Of a stretch of DNA of 64,000 nucleotides, positions 7,984 to 16,047 are shown one piece after another. Position 1 is the stretch's first letter. Every line of letters starts with the position of its first letter. The notes beneath the pieces were generated by a model, which did no database searches, had not been told where the DNA came from, and was given only the letters and a program-made list of their open reading frames with translations. A program made the translations under genes and the position numbers. The stretch is from Sphingobacteriaceae bacterium (GTDB taxonomy: Bacteria > Bacteroidota > Bacteroidia > B-17B0 > Aurantibacillaceae), in assembly GCA_947480015.1 (NCBI GenBank), contig CANKBS010000001.1, positions 208,367-272,366 of the forward strand. Direction: 5' to 3'.

Positions 7984-10446
7984 TTAAAGTGATAAATTAA
8001 GTCCAATGGTAAAGCCCTGATTAAGTTTGGTGTCGGGGGCATAACCCAAAACATAATCAACCCGTATGACCTTAAATATTTTTTCGAGGCCAAAATTTAA
8101 TTCATAATAATATTTCAGTAAGTTGCTACTCATAAAATGCCCACCCACTACTTCCTGAACTTTTAATTTTTTTATGAGAGGCAGTGTGTTAATGATAAGA
8201 CCCTGAAAGTGATGTTCAGCATGTGCTTCGGCATACCATTTGTTCGCACTGAAGGTATAATAAGGTAAAAGCCGGAAACTGCTTAAGTAATCATTGGTAT
8301 TAAAAATGGTTTGATTGCCTAAAAAATACTTGAAGTCCATAAAATATAGTTTTTTGGTATCAATAAATCCGCCGCCTCTTATGCGGTATTCGAATTTTCC
8401 GATCAAGCCCAGTTTAATTCGGTCGGTAACACTTGCACTTAACAGGTCATAATCGGCAGTTGTATTTAATATTGGGAAAGCTCTTTTATACGTGACACTT
8501 AGTTTAGGATATTTACTGCCACTTACAATTTTTTGATGCGGCATGGTATAATATTTTTGTTTAAAGTGAAAATTAAAGGTGAATTCGGCAGTAAAGGCCT
8601 TGTTCGTATTAAATAGCGAATCATGTGTAAAGGCATGGCGAGGATCGTTGCTGGTATAAAGTTTGGATTTATCGTCTATGAGCAGAACATCGGAAGTGTT
8701 TTTTAAGGGGTCGCGTTGCATGTAACGTAGTATCCCCGAAAAATAAACACCATTACTGAGTTCGTTGTGATAATTGGCTTCCACGCCTGTTTCTTTAAAA
8801 ACCTTCATAAAGTTTTCGTTCAGTAACAGTGAATAGAGTGAGTTGATGATGGGTGAAATGGGATCCATTTGATTATACTGTTCAACAATGGATTTTACTT
8901 TTATCCCAAAGCGGGAAAATTTTTCAGGTTTAAATTCATAAGAATAACCCAGTTCGCCTCCCCATAATTTGTTGGAGAAGCCATAACGCGAGCGGCCGAA
9001 AATAGAATAGTGCCTATTATCTTCATAAGATTTGTCAATACTGAATTTATAGCTGAGGTTCAAACCTTCTACCGTGTTGTATTGCACCCCATTCGTAATA
9101 ACACCCGGTAGCGACACGCCAAAATGTTTTTTGGTATTGCTGTAGTTGTAGCCTAAAAACAAGTCGCTAAACTCGAGCTTATTATTTTTTTTGTCAACCG
9201 AATCTTTATAATGCTCGGTGTTACGAATCCTTGCGATGCTGTCTTTCTGCCGGTAATCATTAATTTCTTCCTGTGTAAGGGGCACCACACGATGTTGGGT
9301 CCAATAAACCGAATCTTTTTTATTGGCATCATCTTCTACTTTTAATAATTCGTTTTTAAAGAATTTTTTCGGGAAAACCGGATGAAGGTCGTATTCCTTT
9401 ACATTAGCATTAAAATAACCTTTGCCTTTAAATCCAAAGGCTTTAAAATTAAACCCCAAATTCAGCGTTACCGGCATCCAAATACTATCGCCTAAAACTG
9501 GAGCATGCAACTGTTTGATAAAAAGTGTATCCACAAAATCAATCTTGGCATCTTTGGTCAATATCATGTCAACACTGGTTATGCGCCAGGTACTATCCTG
9601 AATGTATATTATTCCGCTAAAACAAGGGTCGGCCTTATGCTTGGCCACTACTTTTATTTTATTAATAATTTTACCATCACCAGTTAAAGTGCCCAATAAA
9701 TAGTATTTATAAAATATAAACGCGTTCTCGTTTATTGGCGACATAAACGGCCTATCACTCAGGTTGCCCATTTCAACCAGGTTGTTATAAAAATTCACCT
9801 TCATGTCGCTGAGCTGATTAAAGCTGAATGATTTGTTATCACCACTAACTTTACTGCTATACATGATTTCTTTTTCATTATCGGGTTTACGGAAATGATA
9901 TTTACTCTCGCTTTCAGACAAATACACCACCCCTTTCATGTCGGAAGTGTCTGATACGTTACCACCTGATAGTTTGATCAGGCCTTTTAAATTTTTCGGA
10001 ATGGCATCAATTTTTTGTAGACCTTTTATGTAGGCCATACAGGTGTAGGCACTTAATTGATTTTGATAGTATTTCCGTTTTGCTATAGCCTTGCGAATAA
10101 TAGGGTAGGCGGGATCTTCACCGGCTTTTATTTCAATTTCCTTAAGCGAAATGCCATCCGGATTTAAATGCACATCAAGTATTTTATCGCCGCTTAAAAT
10201 TACTTTTTCGGTTTTTTTAGAGTAACCAATGTATTGATAAATGATATCGTATGTTCCGGCAGGTAATTTTAAAGTATAAAATCCATTTAGGTTGCTATTG
10301 GTACCAAGGGTTGAACCCTTTACCATTATGGTTGCAAAAGGAAGGTCTTCTTTATTGCTCGAAATTTTACCCGAAAGCACATAAGTTTGTGCGAGCAAGT
10401 GCTCGAAAGTAACGAACAAACATAAAAGCAGTAAAATTCTGGGCAT
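7984..10446 (-). CDS. DUF5686 / CarboxypepD_reg-like outer-membrane protein
   Basis: An 820-residue exported protein. After the signal peptide (EHLLAQ) comes a carboxypeptidase-regulatory-like beta-sandwich at about residues 20-105 (SGKISSNKEDLPFATIMVKG, then GYSKKTEKV), the same plug-proximal domain used by SusC-like receptors. The remainder is the DUF5686 region, rich in amphipathic beta strands and ending in an aromatic-rich strand, consistent with an outer-membrane barrel. It is not a TonB-dependent receptor: no plug domain is seen. It heads an operon with the two M16 proteins. Function unknown; involvement in envelope assembly or nutrient handling would be a guess. Confidence 0.87.
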   Translation of the reverse strand: MPRILLLLCLFVTFEHLLAQTYVLSGKISSNKEDLPFATIMVKGSTLGTNSNLNGFYTLKLPAGTYDIIYQYIGYSKKTEKVILSGDKILDVHLNPDGISLKEIEIKAGEDPAYPIIRKAIAKRKYYQNQLSAYTCMAYIKGLQKIDAIPKNLKGLIKLSGGNVSDTSDMKGVVYLSESESKYHFRKPDNEKEIMYSSKVSGDNKSFSFNQLSDMKVNFYNNLVEMGNLSDRPFMSPINENAFIFYKYYLLGTLTGDGKIINKIKVVAKHKADPCFSGIIYIQDSTWRITSVDMILTKDAKIDFVDTLFIKQLHAPVLGDSIWMPVTLNLGFNFKAFGFKGKGYFNANVKEYDLHPVFPKKFFKNELLKVEDDANKKDSVYWTQHRVVPLTQEEINDYRQKDSIARIRNTEHYKDSVDKKNNKLEFSDLFLGYNYSNTKKHFGVSLPGVITNGVQYNTVEGLNLSYKFSIDKSYEDNRHYSIFGRSRYGFSNKLWGGELGYSYEFKPEKFSRFGIKVKSIVEQYNQMDPISPIINSLYSLLLNENFMKVFKETGVEANYHNELSNGVYFSGILRYMQRDPLKNTSDVLLIDDKSKLYTSNDPRHAFTHDSLFNTNKAFTAEFTFNFHFKQKYYTMPHQKIVSGSKYPKLSVTYKRAFPILNTTADYDLLSASVTDRIKLGLIGKFEYRIRGGGFIDTKKLYFMDFKYFLGNQTIFNTNDYLSSFRLLPYYTFSANKWYAEAHAEHHFQGLIINTLPLIKKLKVQEVVGGHFMSSNLLKYYYELNFGLEKIFKVIRVDYVLGYAPDTKLNQGFTIGLNLSL

Positions 10447-10503
10447 ATTTTGCGCTGGTTTATAGTGTGACGATAAAGCTATTAAAAAAGTTACAAGCGA
10501 TAA

Positions 10504-11196
10504 TTACTTTTTTTCAAAGCCCATAAAGGCATATGAAACAATGTTGGCTCCCATTTTTAAGGCCTTCGTGCGAGCCTCGTCACTATCTTTATGTATTTCC
10601 GCGCTTTCCCAACCATCCCCTAAGTCGCATTCGTAATCATAAAAACAAACCAGTCGACCCTGATAAATTAAACCATAGCCTTTTGGAGCCCCATTATCGT
10701 GTTCATGAATTTTAGGTAAACCATTCGGGAAATCAAATTTTTGATGATAAATGGGATGGTTAAAGGGCAATTCAATCAAGTCGAGTTCAGGAAATATTTT
10801 TTTTAATTGAACACGTATGAATTTATCCATCCCGTAATTATCACTCACATGTAAAAAACCACCGGCCATTAAATAGTTCCTCAAATTCTCGGCTTCTTGA
10901 TTTGAAAAAATAACATTGCCGTGGCCGGTCATATGAATTAGTGGGTAATTAAACACTTCCATACTAGCTGCATCTACAATGGCCTGTTCGGGATTGATAC
11001 CGGTTTTTAAAACATCATTACAAAATTTAATCAGATTAGGAACTGAGGTTTCGAGGTTAGCATACCAATCGCCACCACCATTGTATTTGAGTAAGGCTAG
11101 TTGATAGGCCGATGGGGGTGCAATAAATGAAAATTGAAAAAATGCCATTAAAATGAAAACAAAACGAAAAGATTTTATTTTTTTTGGTAAGCCCAT
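10504..11196 (-). CDS. DUF4159 domain protein, exported
   Basis: A 230-residue protein with an N-terminal hydrophobic signal segment (FVFILMAFFQFSFI) followed by the DUF4159 fold: YPLIHMTGHGNV, then NLRNYLMAGGFLHVSDNYG and the GLIYQGRLVCFYDYECDLGDGWE region. The domain resembles glutamine-amidotransferase-like sandwich folds without a recognisable catalytic triad. In Bacteroidota it is often found near VWA/BatA-like proteins such as the one at 16,048-18,114. It is 57 bases upstream of the DUF5686 gene on the same strand and could be co-transcribed. Biochemical function unknown. Confidence 0.87.
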   Translation of the reverse strand: MGLPKKIKSFRFVFILMAFFQFSFIAPPSAYQLALLKYNGGGDWYANLETSVPNLIKFCNDVLKTGINPEQAIVDAASMEVFNYPLIHMTGHGNVIFSNQEAENLRNYLMAGGFLHVSDNYGMDKFIRVQLKKIFPELDLIELPFNHPIYHQKFDFPNGLPKIHEHDNGAPKGYGLIYQGRLVCFYDYECDLGDGWESAEIHKDSDEARTKALKMGANIVSYAFMGFEKK

Positions 11197-11268
11197 TTAA
11201 AAAAAATTAAGATTTAATGTTTGAAGGTAGAAAAAAAACAAATACAGAAAGGCTTAGAGAATAAAAGA

Positions 11269-12126
11269 TCAGACATTCTGGTAAAACTGCACCAGCTCTA
11301 TGGCCTGCTTGGCTTCCAATACATCGTGTACCCTTAACATGCGCGCCCCGTTTAATAAAGCAATGGTGTTTAAAACGGTGGTGCCATTTAAAGCACTAAC
11401 CGGATTGGTTCCAATAACCTTGTTGATCATGCCTTTGCGTGAGAGTCCGGCCAATACCGGAAATTCATACCCTGTAAAGTCACGAAAACCTTTTAAGAGT
11501 TCGTAATTGTGTTCTAAACTTTTCCCAAATCCAAAACCCGGATCTAAAATAAGCTTGGTAAAATTAAGTGCTTTTAAAGTCTTGATTTTTTCTTCAAACA
11601 CAGCTTGAATATCCTTAACAACCTTTTGATAGCTTGGATGTAACTGCATGGTTTGAGGATTACCCTGAATGTGCATTAACACATAAGGAAGATCTAATTG
11701 GGCTATGGTACAAAACATGTTGGCGTCCAGATTGCCACCACCAATGTCGTTGATAATGTCTGCGCCATATTCGGCACTCCTTCGGGCAATGTCGGCACGG
11801 TAAGTATCAACACTAATGAGTATTTCAGGAAAGGTTTTTCTGATTATCGGTAAAATGAGCGCGAGCCTTTTCCATTCTTCTTCAGCACTAATTTCGAGGG
11901 CATTCGGGCGCGAGGAAGCAGCACCCAGGTCGATGATATGCGCCCCTTGTTTTATTTTCTCTGCAACATCACTTAAAACATCCTTCTCCGAATCATATTT
12001 CCCGCCATCGTAAAAACTATCGGGGGTCATGTTCACAATGGCCATGATGAGTGGCTTATTAAATGTTATAATTTTTCCATTACAAGAATATTCAATTGGT
12101 TTTATTTCGTTATTTTTAGTGCTCAT
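11269..12126 (-). CDS. folP: Dihydropteroate synthase
   Basis: Cytosolic folate-biosynthesis enzyme that joins p-aminobenzoate to 6-hydroxymethyl-7,8-dihydropterin pyrophosphate; the target of sulfonamides. The signature IMAIVNMTPDSFYDGG and the second loop IDLGAASSRP are intact, as are DIINDIGGG, LILDPGFGFGKS and the C-terminal LRVHDV. I place the start at 12126 (MSTKNNEIKP, 285 residues); an in-frame ATG 18 bases upstream (MFCIKF) would run into the divergent neighbour and lacks family similarity. The neighbouring DUF1599 gene starts only 7 bases away in the opposite direction. Confidence 0.96.
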   Translation of the reverse strand: MSTKNNEIKPIEYSCNGKIITFNKPLIMAIVNMTPDSFYDGGKYDSEKDVLSDVAEKIKQGAHIIDLGAASSRPNALEISAEEEWKRLALILPIIRKTFPEILISVDTYRADIARRSAEYGADIINDIGGGNLDANMFCTIAQLDLPYVLMHIQGNPQTMQLHPSYQKVVKDIQAVFEEKIKTLKALNFTKLILDPGFGFGKSLEHNYELLKGFRDFTGYEFPVLAGLSRKGMINKVIGTNPVSALNGTTVLNTIALLNGARMLRVHDVLEAKQAIELVQFYQNV

Positions 12127-12133
12127 AAATTTT

Positions 12134-12670
12134 ATGCAAAACACAGCTCAACAATACGACCATGCCATTTCATTGTGCAAAGATATCTTTTTAAAGAAAA
12201 TGAAAGACTATGGCACTGCCTGGAGAAATTTACGCCCCCGTTCGCTTACCGATCAAATCTTTATTAAAGCGCAACGCATTAAAAGCATTGAAGAAAAGGG
12301 TACTCAAAAAGTTAAAGATGATATCACAGGCGAATACATTGGCATCATCAATTACTGCGCTATTGCCCTCATTCAGCTCGAATTGAACAACGATACCCGT
12401 ATGGATGTGCCATACGATGAAGTGGCAGATCTTTATCTGAAATACCTCGATCAAACAAAAAAACTGATGGAGGACAAAAATCATGATTATGGTGAAGCCT
12501 GGCGCGACATGCGCATGAGCTCTCTAACGGATCTGATTCTGATGAAAATTTTCAGGGTCAAACAAATTGAGGACAATGAAGGTAAAACCATTATTAGCGA
12601 AGGGGTTGATGCTAATTATATGGACATGATCAATTATGCCGTGTTTGCCCTCATTAAACTGAGTGAGTAA
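12134..12670 (+). CDS. DUF1599 domain protein with two tandem repeats
   Basis: A 178-residue cytosolic protein made of two similar halves. Each has K-DYG-AWR-(L/M)R-SLTD-I--K--R-KQIE, then Y--IINY---ALI-L: the first half is around residues 15-85, the second around 105-175. I chose the ATG at 12134 because upstream in-frame sequence is folP antisense. The paired charged residues and helical pattern recall the nucleotide pyrophosphatase-like all-alpha folds, but no biochemical role is established. In Bacteroidota the gene commonly stands between folP and the DoxX/MauE-like gene, exactly as here. Confidence 0.92.
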   Translation: MQNTAQQYDHAISLCKDIFLKKMKDYGTAWRNLRPRSLTDQIFIKAQRIKSIEEKGTQKVKDDITGEYIGIINYCAIALIQLELNNDTRMDVPYDEVADLYLKYLDQTKKLMEDKNHDYGEAWRDMRMSSLTDLILMKIFRVKQIEDNEGKTIISEGVDANYMDMINYAVFALIKLSE

Positions 12671-12713
12671 AAGTTAAAAATTTCAAATAAAGTTTAAAAA
12701 AGCCCAGCAGAAC

Positions 12714-12721
12714 TAACTTTG
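12714..12721 (+). promoter_or_regulatory. Candidate -7 box before the DoxX/MauE gene
   Basis: TAACTTTG at 12714-12721 matches TAnnTTTG. The only -33 candidate is TTTA at 12693-12696, 17 bases upstream, so the promoter is imperfect. It would give a leader of about 50 bases. Confidence 0.4.
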
Positions 12722-12774
12722 ACTAATTATTGCTGTAAATTCGTCACAGTCTACCTCATTAAATAAGTATAACT

Positions 12775-14106
12775 ATGAAAAAATTTCTATCCTCAAAACT
12801 CTTTCGTTTTATCTGGTCGGCCGCTCTGGCGCTTATTATCTATTTAATTTGTCCGCCCTGCTTTAGTAAAACAACCATTTTAATTTTGCTCATCATTCAA
12901 CTCATTCTTATTAATGGGGCTGATTATATTGCCAAATTGCCGTTGTTAACCCACCTCTCACGCTTTTTAGTTGGTGGTTTATTTATTTTTTCGGGTTTTA
13001 TTAAGGCCAACGACCCCTTAGGATTTAGTTATAAATTAAAAGAATACTTTGAGGTTTTTCAAAACGATACCGGCATGGCATTTTTCGAACACTTTGCCCA
13101 CCTTGCCCTGCCGCTTGCCATCATCGTTTGTGCCAGCGAAATTGTGTTAGGGGTCATGTTACTCATTGGCTTTAAACGCAATTTAACCTTGTGGTTGTTG
13201 TTTGCGCAAATAGCCTTCTTTACCTTCTTAACTTTTTATTCGGCTTGCTACAACAAAGTAACACACTGTGGTTGTTTTGGCGATTTCTTAAAATTAAAAC
13301 CTTGGGATAGTTTTTGGAAGGACGTTGCCCTGATGATTTTGATCACCTTGTTATTTGCCGGCAAAGAAAACATCAACGAGTTATTTGCTCCAATGTTTAC
13401 AAGCACCTTATTTTTACTAGGCCTTGGTTTTTCACTGGCTTTTCCCATTTATGCTTTCCGCAATTTACCGCCCCTCGATTTTAGAGCCTATGCTCCGGGC
13501 CTAAGTATTAAGGATGGCATGCGCAAAGCAGCCGATTATAAAGATCCGGTATACGAATCCATGCTGGTATACAAAAATTTAAAAAACGGTCAGCTGAAAG
13601 AATATAATCAGGCCGATTATATGAAGTCAAAAATTTGGGAAGATACCTTAACCTGGAAATGGGAAGCAACTGAAAATAAGTTAATTCACGATGCTGTAAA
13701 CCCGCCTAAAATAACTGATTTTACAGTAAACGATCTCAATGGCAATGCCATCACCGATTCGGTTTTAACTAATAAAAATTACAGTTTTTGGTTAATTGCT
13801 TACGATCTTGCCCAAACCGAAAACGATGCAGCACTGATGAATCAGATTAGTGATTTTTACAAATTGGCCAATCAAGAAAAAATTCAGTTCCTGGCCTTTA
13901 CAGCAAGCGGACCAACCGAGATTGATGCCTTTAAACACAAACACAATGCCCTTTATGATTTTGTTACGGTTGATCAAACCGTATTAAAGACTATGATTCG
14001 ATCTAATCCGGGCTTGATGCTGATGAAGGACGGAACCGTTATAGCCAATTGGCACCATAACAATTTCCCGGGCTTCAGCGAAGTGAAAACCAAATTCATG
14101 AAGTAG
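12775..14106 (+). CDS. DoxX/MauE-like membrane protein with C-terminal thioredoxin-like domain (BT_3928 family)
   Basis: A 443-residue inner-membrane protein. Residues 1 to about 230 contain seven or so membrane segments of the DoxX/MauE type, with the family's HCGCFGD cysteine motif after a cysteine-containing CYNKVT loop. The MauE family is linked to disulfide chemistry, and the C-terminal region (about 300-443; SFWLIAYDLAQTENDA, later GLMLMKDGTVIANWH) looks like a thioredoxin fold without a CxxC pair. Likely role: electron transfer or disulfide handling at the membrane, by analogy only. The nearby triosephosphate isomerase gene common in relatives is not present. Confidence 0.85.
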   Translation: MKKFLSSKLFRFIWSAALALIIYLICPPCFSKTTILILLIIQLILINGADYIAKLPLLTHLSRFLVGGLFIFSGFIKANDPLGFSYKLKEYFEVFQNDTGMAFFEHFAHLALPLAIIVCASEIVLGVMLLIGFKRNLTLWLLFAQIAFFTFLTFYSACYNKVTHCGCFGDFLKLKPWDSFWKDVALMILITLLFAGKENINELFAPMFTSTLFLLGLGFSLAFPIYAFRNLPPLDFRAYAPGLSIKDGMRKAADYKDPVYESMLVYKNLKNGQLKEYNQADYMKSKIWEDTLTWKWEATENKLIHDAVNPPKITDFTVNDLNGNAITDSVLTNKNYSFWLIAYDLAQTENDAALMNQISDFYKLANQEKIQFLAFTASGPTEIDAFKHKHNALYDFVTVDQTVLKTMIRSNPGLMLMKDGTVIANWHHNNFPGFSEVKTKFMK

Positions 14107-14144
14107 TTGTAGGTTTCGGGTTTAACTCAGTCACAATAACTAAT

Positions 14145-14181
14145 AGGACTTGTTTATGAAGGTAAACGAGTCCTTTTTTTT
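14145..14181 (+). terminator. Intrinsic terminator after the DoxX/MauE gene
   Basis: AGGACTTGTTTA, loop TGAAGG, TAAACGAGTCCT, then a run of eight T. Twelve-base arms with a single mismatch. Confidence 0.92.
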
Positions 14182-14475
14182 ATCTGATTTAATTACCTTC
14201 ATTTTTTGACTATAAAACCAAGACATTAGGCTGAAGCCATGATATAAAGATAGGATAGTCATTCATCGTTTGGTTTAATGACAAGTTTGTGAAAGGGTTT
14301 GCGCTCATGAATTAAGGTAGTCGATTCCCGCATTAGTAAACGATAGCCACAAAAACTTATGGCCTTCAGGGTCTCGGTGAACCCATTCATCCGAAGATAG
14401 TTGTCATTAGAAATAGCGGTTTTACAGGTAGTCTATTCTAAACAAAATGAAATGCCAAGACAAGAAAATTAAGCA
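14182..14475. other. Intergenic stretch without recognisable gene
   Basis: This is most of the 407-base interval between the DoxX/MauE gene and the desaturase. Outside the two facing terminators it shows no open frame of note, no tRNA-like fold and no repeat shared with the rest of the window. It may be decayed sequence. Confidence 0.5.
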
Positions 14476-14507
14476 CAAAAAAAACGCCTTAATTTCTTAA
14501 GGCGTTT
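14476..14507 (-). terminator. Intrinsic terminator of the desaturase gene
   Basis: Read on the minus strand: AAACGCCTTAA, loop GAAA, TTAAGGCGTTT, then a T run (the plus-strand A run at 14476-14481). The 11-bp stem is perfect and lies 7 bases beyond the desaturase stop. Confidence 0.93.
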
Positions 14508-14513
14508 AAATGA

Positions 14514-15605
14514 CTAGGCTCTTCCAAGGCGCCATAACATAATTTGATGTGACCATAAGGCCCCTACAAATGTTTTGCGCGATAAATAAGGCACGTTAAA
14601 TTCTTCTGCCGTTTGTTTTACGATCTTAGAAATTTTAGGGTAGTGCACATGGCAAATGGTTGGAAACAAATGATGCTCTACCTGATGATTTAAGCCGCCA
14701 ACTAACCACGAGAAAATAGGGTCGCCGGTAGCAAAGTTCATGGTAGTGCGCATTTGATGTTCAGCCCAATGATTTTCTAATTGACCTTCATCATTCGGCA
14801 ATGGAAATTCAGTTTCAGAAACCACGTGTGCGGGTTGAAAAATAAGCGCCAATATTAAACCGGCAATGTAATGCAGCATTACAAAACCTGCTAACCATTG
14901 TAAGAAAGTTAATTCTTTTACTAGGAAGTAAGGCACTAACATGTAGCCATGATAGATAAGTTTAGAAAGAATAATAAAGAACAACTCAATGCCAAAAGTG
15001 GTATTGGATGATTTTAATAATCCTCTTTTATTGTAACGGTTGAGTTGTTTAAAGTCCTTAGTGGTGCTCCACATCAAAGTCATTAAACCATAAAAGAACC
15101 AAGCATAAATAAACTGGAGTCTGTGAACCCATTTTCTTTCAGAGTGCGGCTCAAAACGCATAAATCCCGGAGGAGCAATGTCTTCATCATGTTCGAAAAC
15201 ATTGGTGTAAGTGTGGTGAATAACATTATGCTGAATGCGCCAGTTAAGTGAATAACCTCCCAATAAGCTAATTGAAATATAACCCAAAATGCGGTTCAAA
15301 GTCACATTTTTACTGTAACTCCCATGGTTGGCATCGTGCATCACGCACAAACCTATACCGGCCATCGAAAAACCCATCATAACGGCTAGTAAAAACCAAA
15401 TGAGTTTGCTGTCAAATACATTAAAAACGATAAGCAGGTAAGGCACCAGATAGGCGGCGAACATGAATACGGTTTTTAAGTACATATTCAGATTTCCATT
15501 CTTACTTACTTGATTTTCTTTGAAATAGCTGTCAACTCGTTTTTTTAATTCAGTGTAAAATTGACGATTTGAATTATTGAATCGTAGAATTGGTTGATTA
15601 CTCAT
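14514..15605 (-). CDS. Membrane fatty acid (acyl-CoA/acyl-lipid) desaturase
   Basis: A 363-residue integral membrane di-iron desaturase. All three histidine boxes are present: HDANH at 90-94, HNVIHH at 126-131 and QVEHH close to the C-terminus (in GGLNHQVEHHLFP). The glutamine-type third box places it with front-end/linoleoyl-CoA-like acyl desaturases rather than the stearoyl type. It would introduce a double bond into membrane fatty acids, probably supporting fluidity at low temperature. Four hydrophobic segments in two pairs flank the boxes. Single-gene unit with its own terminator; an imperfect -7 box (TATCTTTA on the minus strand) lies at 15649-15656. Confidence 0.95.
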   Translation of the reverse strand: MSNQPILRFNNSNRQFYTELKKRVDSYFKENQVSKNGNLNMYLKTVFMFAAYLVPYLLIVFNVFDSKLIWFLLAVMMGFSMAGIGLCVMHDANHGSYSKNVTLNRILGYISISLLGGYSLNWRIQHNVIHHTYTNVFEHDEDIAPPGFMRFEPHSERKWVHRLQFIYAWFFYGLMTLMWSTTKDFKQLNRYNKRGLLKSSNTTFGIELFFIILSKLIYHGYMLVPYFLVKELTFLQWLAGFVMLHYIAGLILALIFQPAHVVSETEFPLPNDEGQLENHWAEHQMRTTMNFATGDPIFSWLVGGLNHQVEHHLFPTICHVHYPKISKIVKQTAEEFNVPYLSRKTFVGALWSHQIMLWRLGRA

Positions 15606-15680
15606 TGTTTGTGTTTAGTGTGCTAATTTATTCTTTTTTATATAAACGTAAAGATACCTAATATGTTTAAGCTATAAAAG

Positions 15681-16046
15681 TTAATAATCCCCGATTTTAA
15701 CAATGTACTGTTTAACAGCGTTGGTATCGGTGTATTTACGTGACACAAAGGTAAGCGTGGTTTGTCCTGATGCTAAGGCACTTAGATTAAAATACGCACC
15801 CTTTTCGTTGCCATGCCAAACAACGTTAAGACTCTTAACCAAGTTCTTATCATAATCGTCACTTAATTGCCAAATATAGCCCGTACTGTGATTTTCGGGT
15901 AAATGAACGCTAAATTTCGATTTCGTCGCTAGTTCATTAAACTCAGGAGCTTGTTTTTTAATCTCCGGATAGTCGCAATTAGACAAAAAAGCCGTAAAAA
16001 CCACTAAAATGAGTGAAAAAATGCTATTTTTCGCCAAAAAACTCAT
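15681..16046 (-). CDS. Chagasin-like (I42 family) protease inhibitor, putative lipoprotein
   Basis: A 121-residue exported protein with a signal peptide and a candidate lipidation Cys24 (LSNC; asparagine at -1 is unusual). The mature part has the I42 inhibitor outline: loop L2 as NHSTGYIW at 52-59 (canonical NPTTGY), a G-E-K-G-A-Y strand near loop L4, and SRKYTD where loop L6 (RPW) is expected. Family members block papain-like cysteine peptidases. It starts one base downstream of the stop of the large membrane protein gene and is co-transcribed with it. Altered loops make inhibitory activity uncertain. Confidence 0.72.
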   Translation of the reverse strand: MSFLAKNSIFSLILVVFTAFLSNCDYPEIKKQAPEFNELATKSKFSVHLPENHSTGYIWQLSDDYDKNLVKSLNVVWHGNEKGAYFNLSALASGQTTLTFVSRKYTDTNAVKQYIVKIGDY

Positions 16047-16047
16047 A

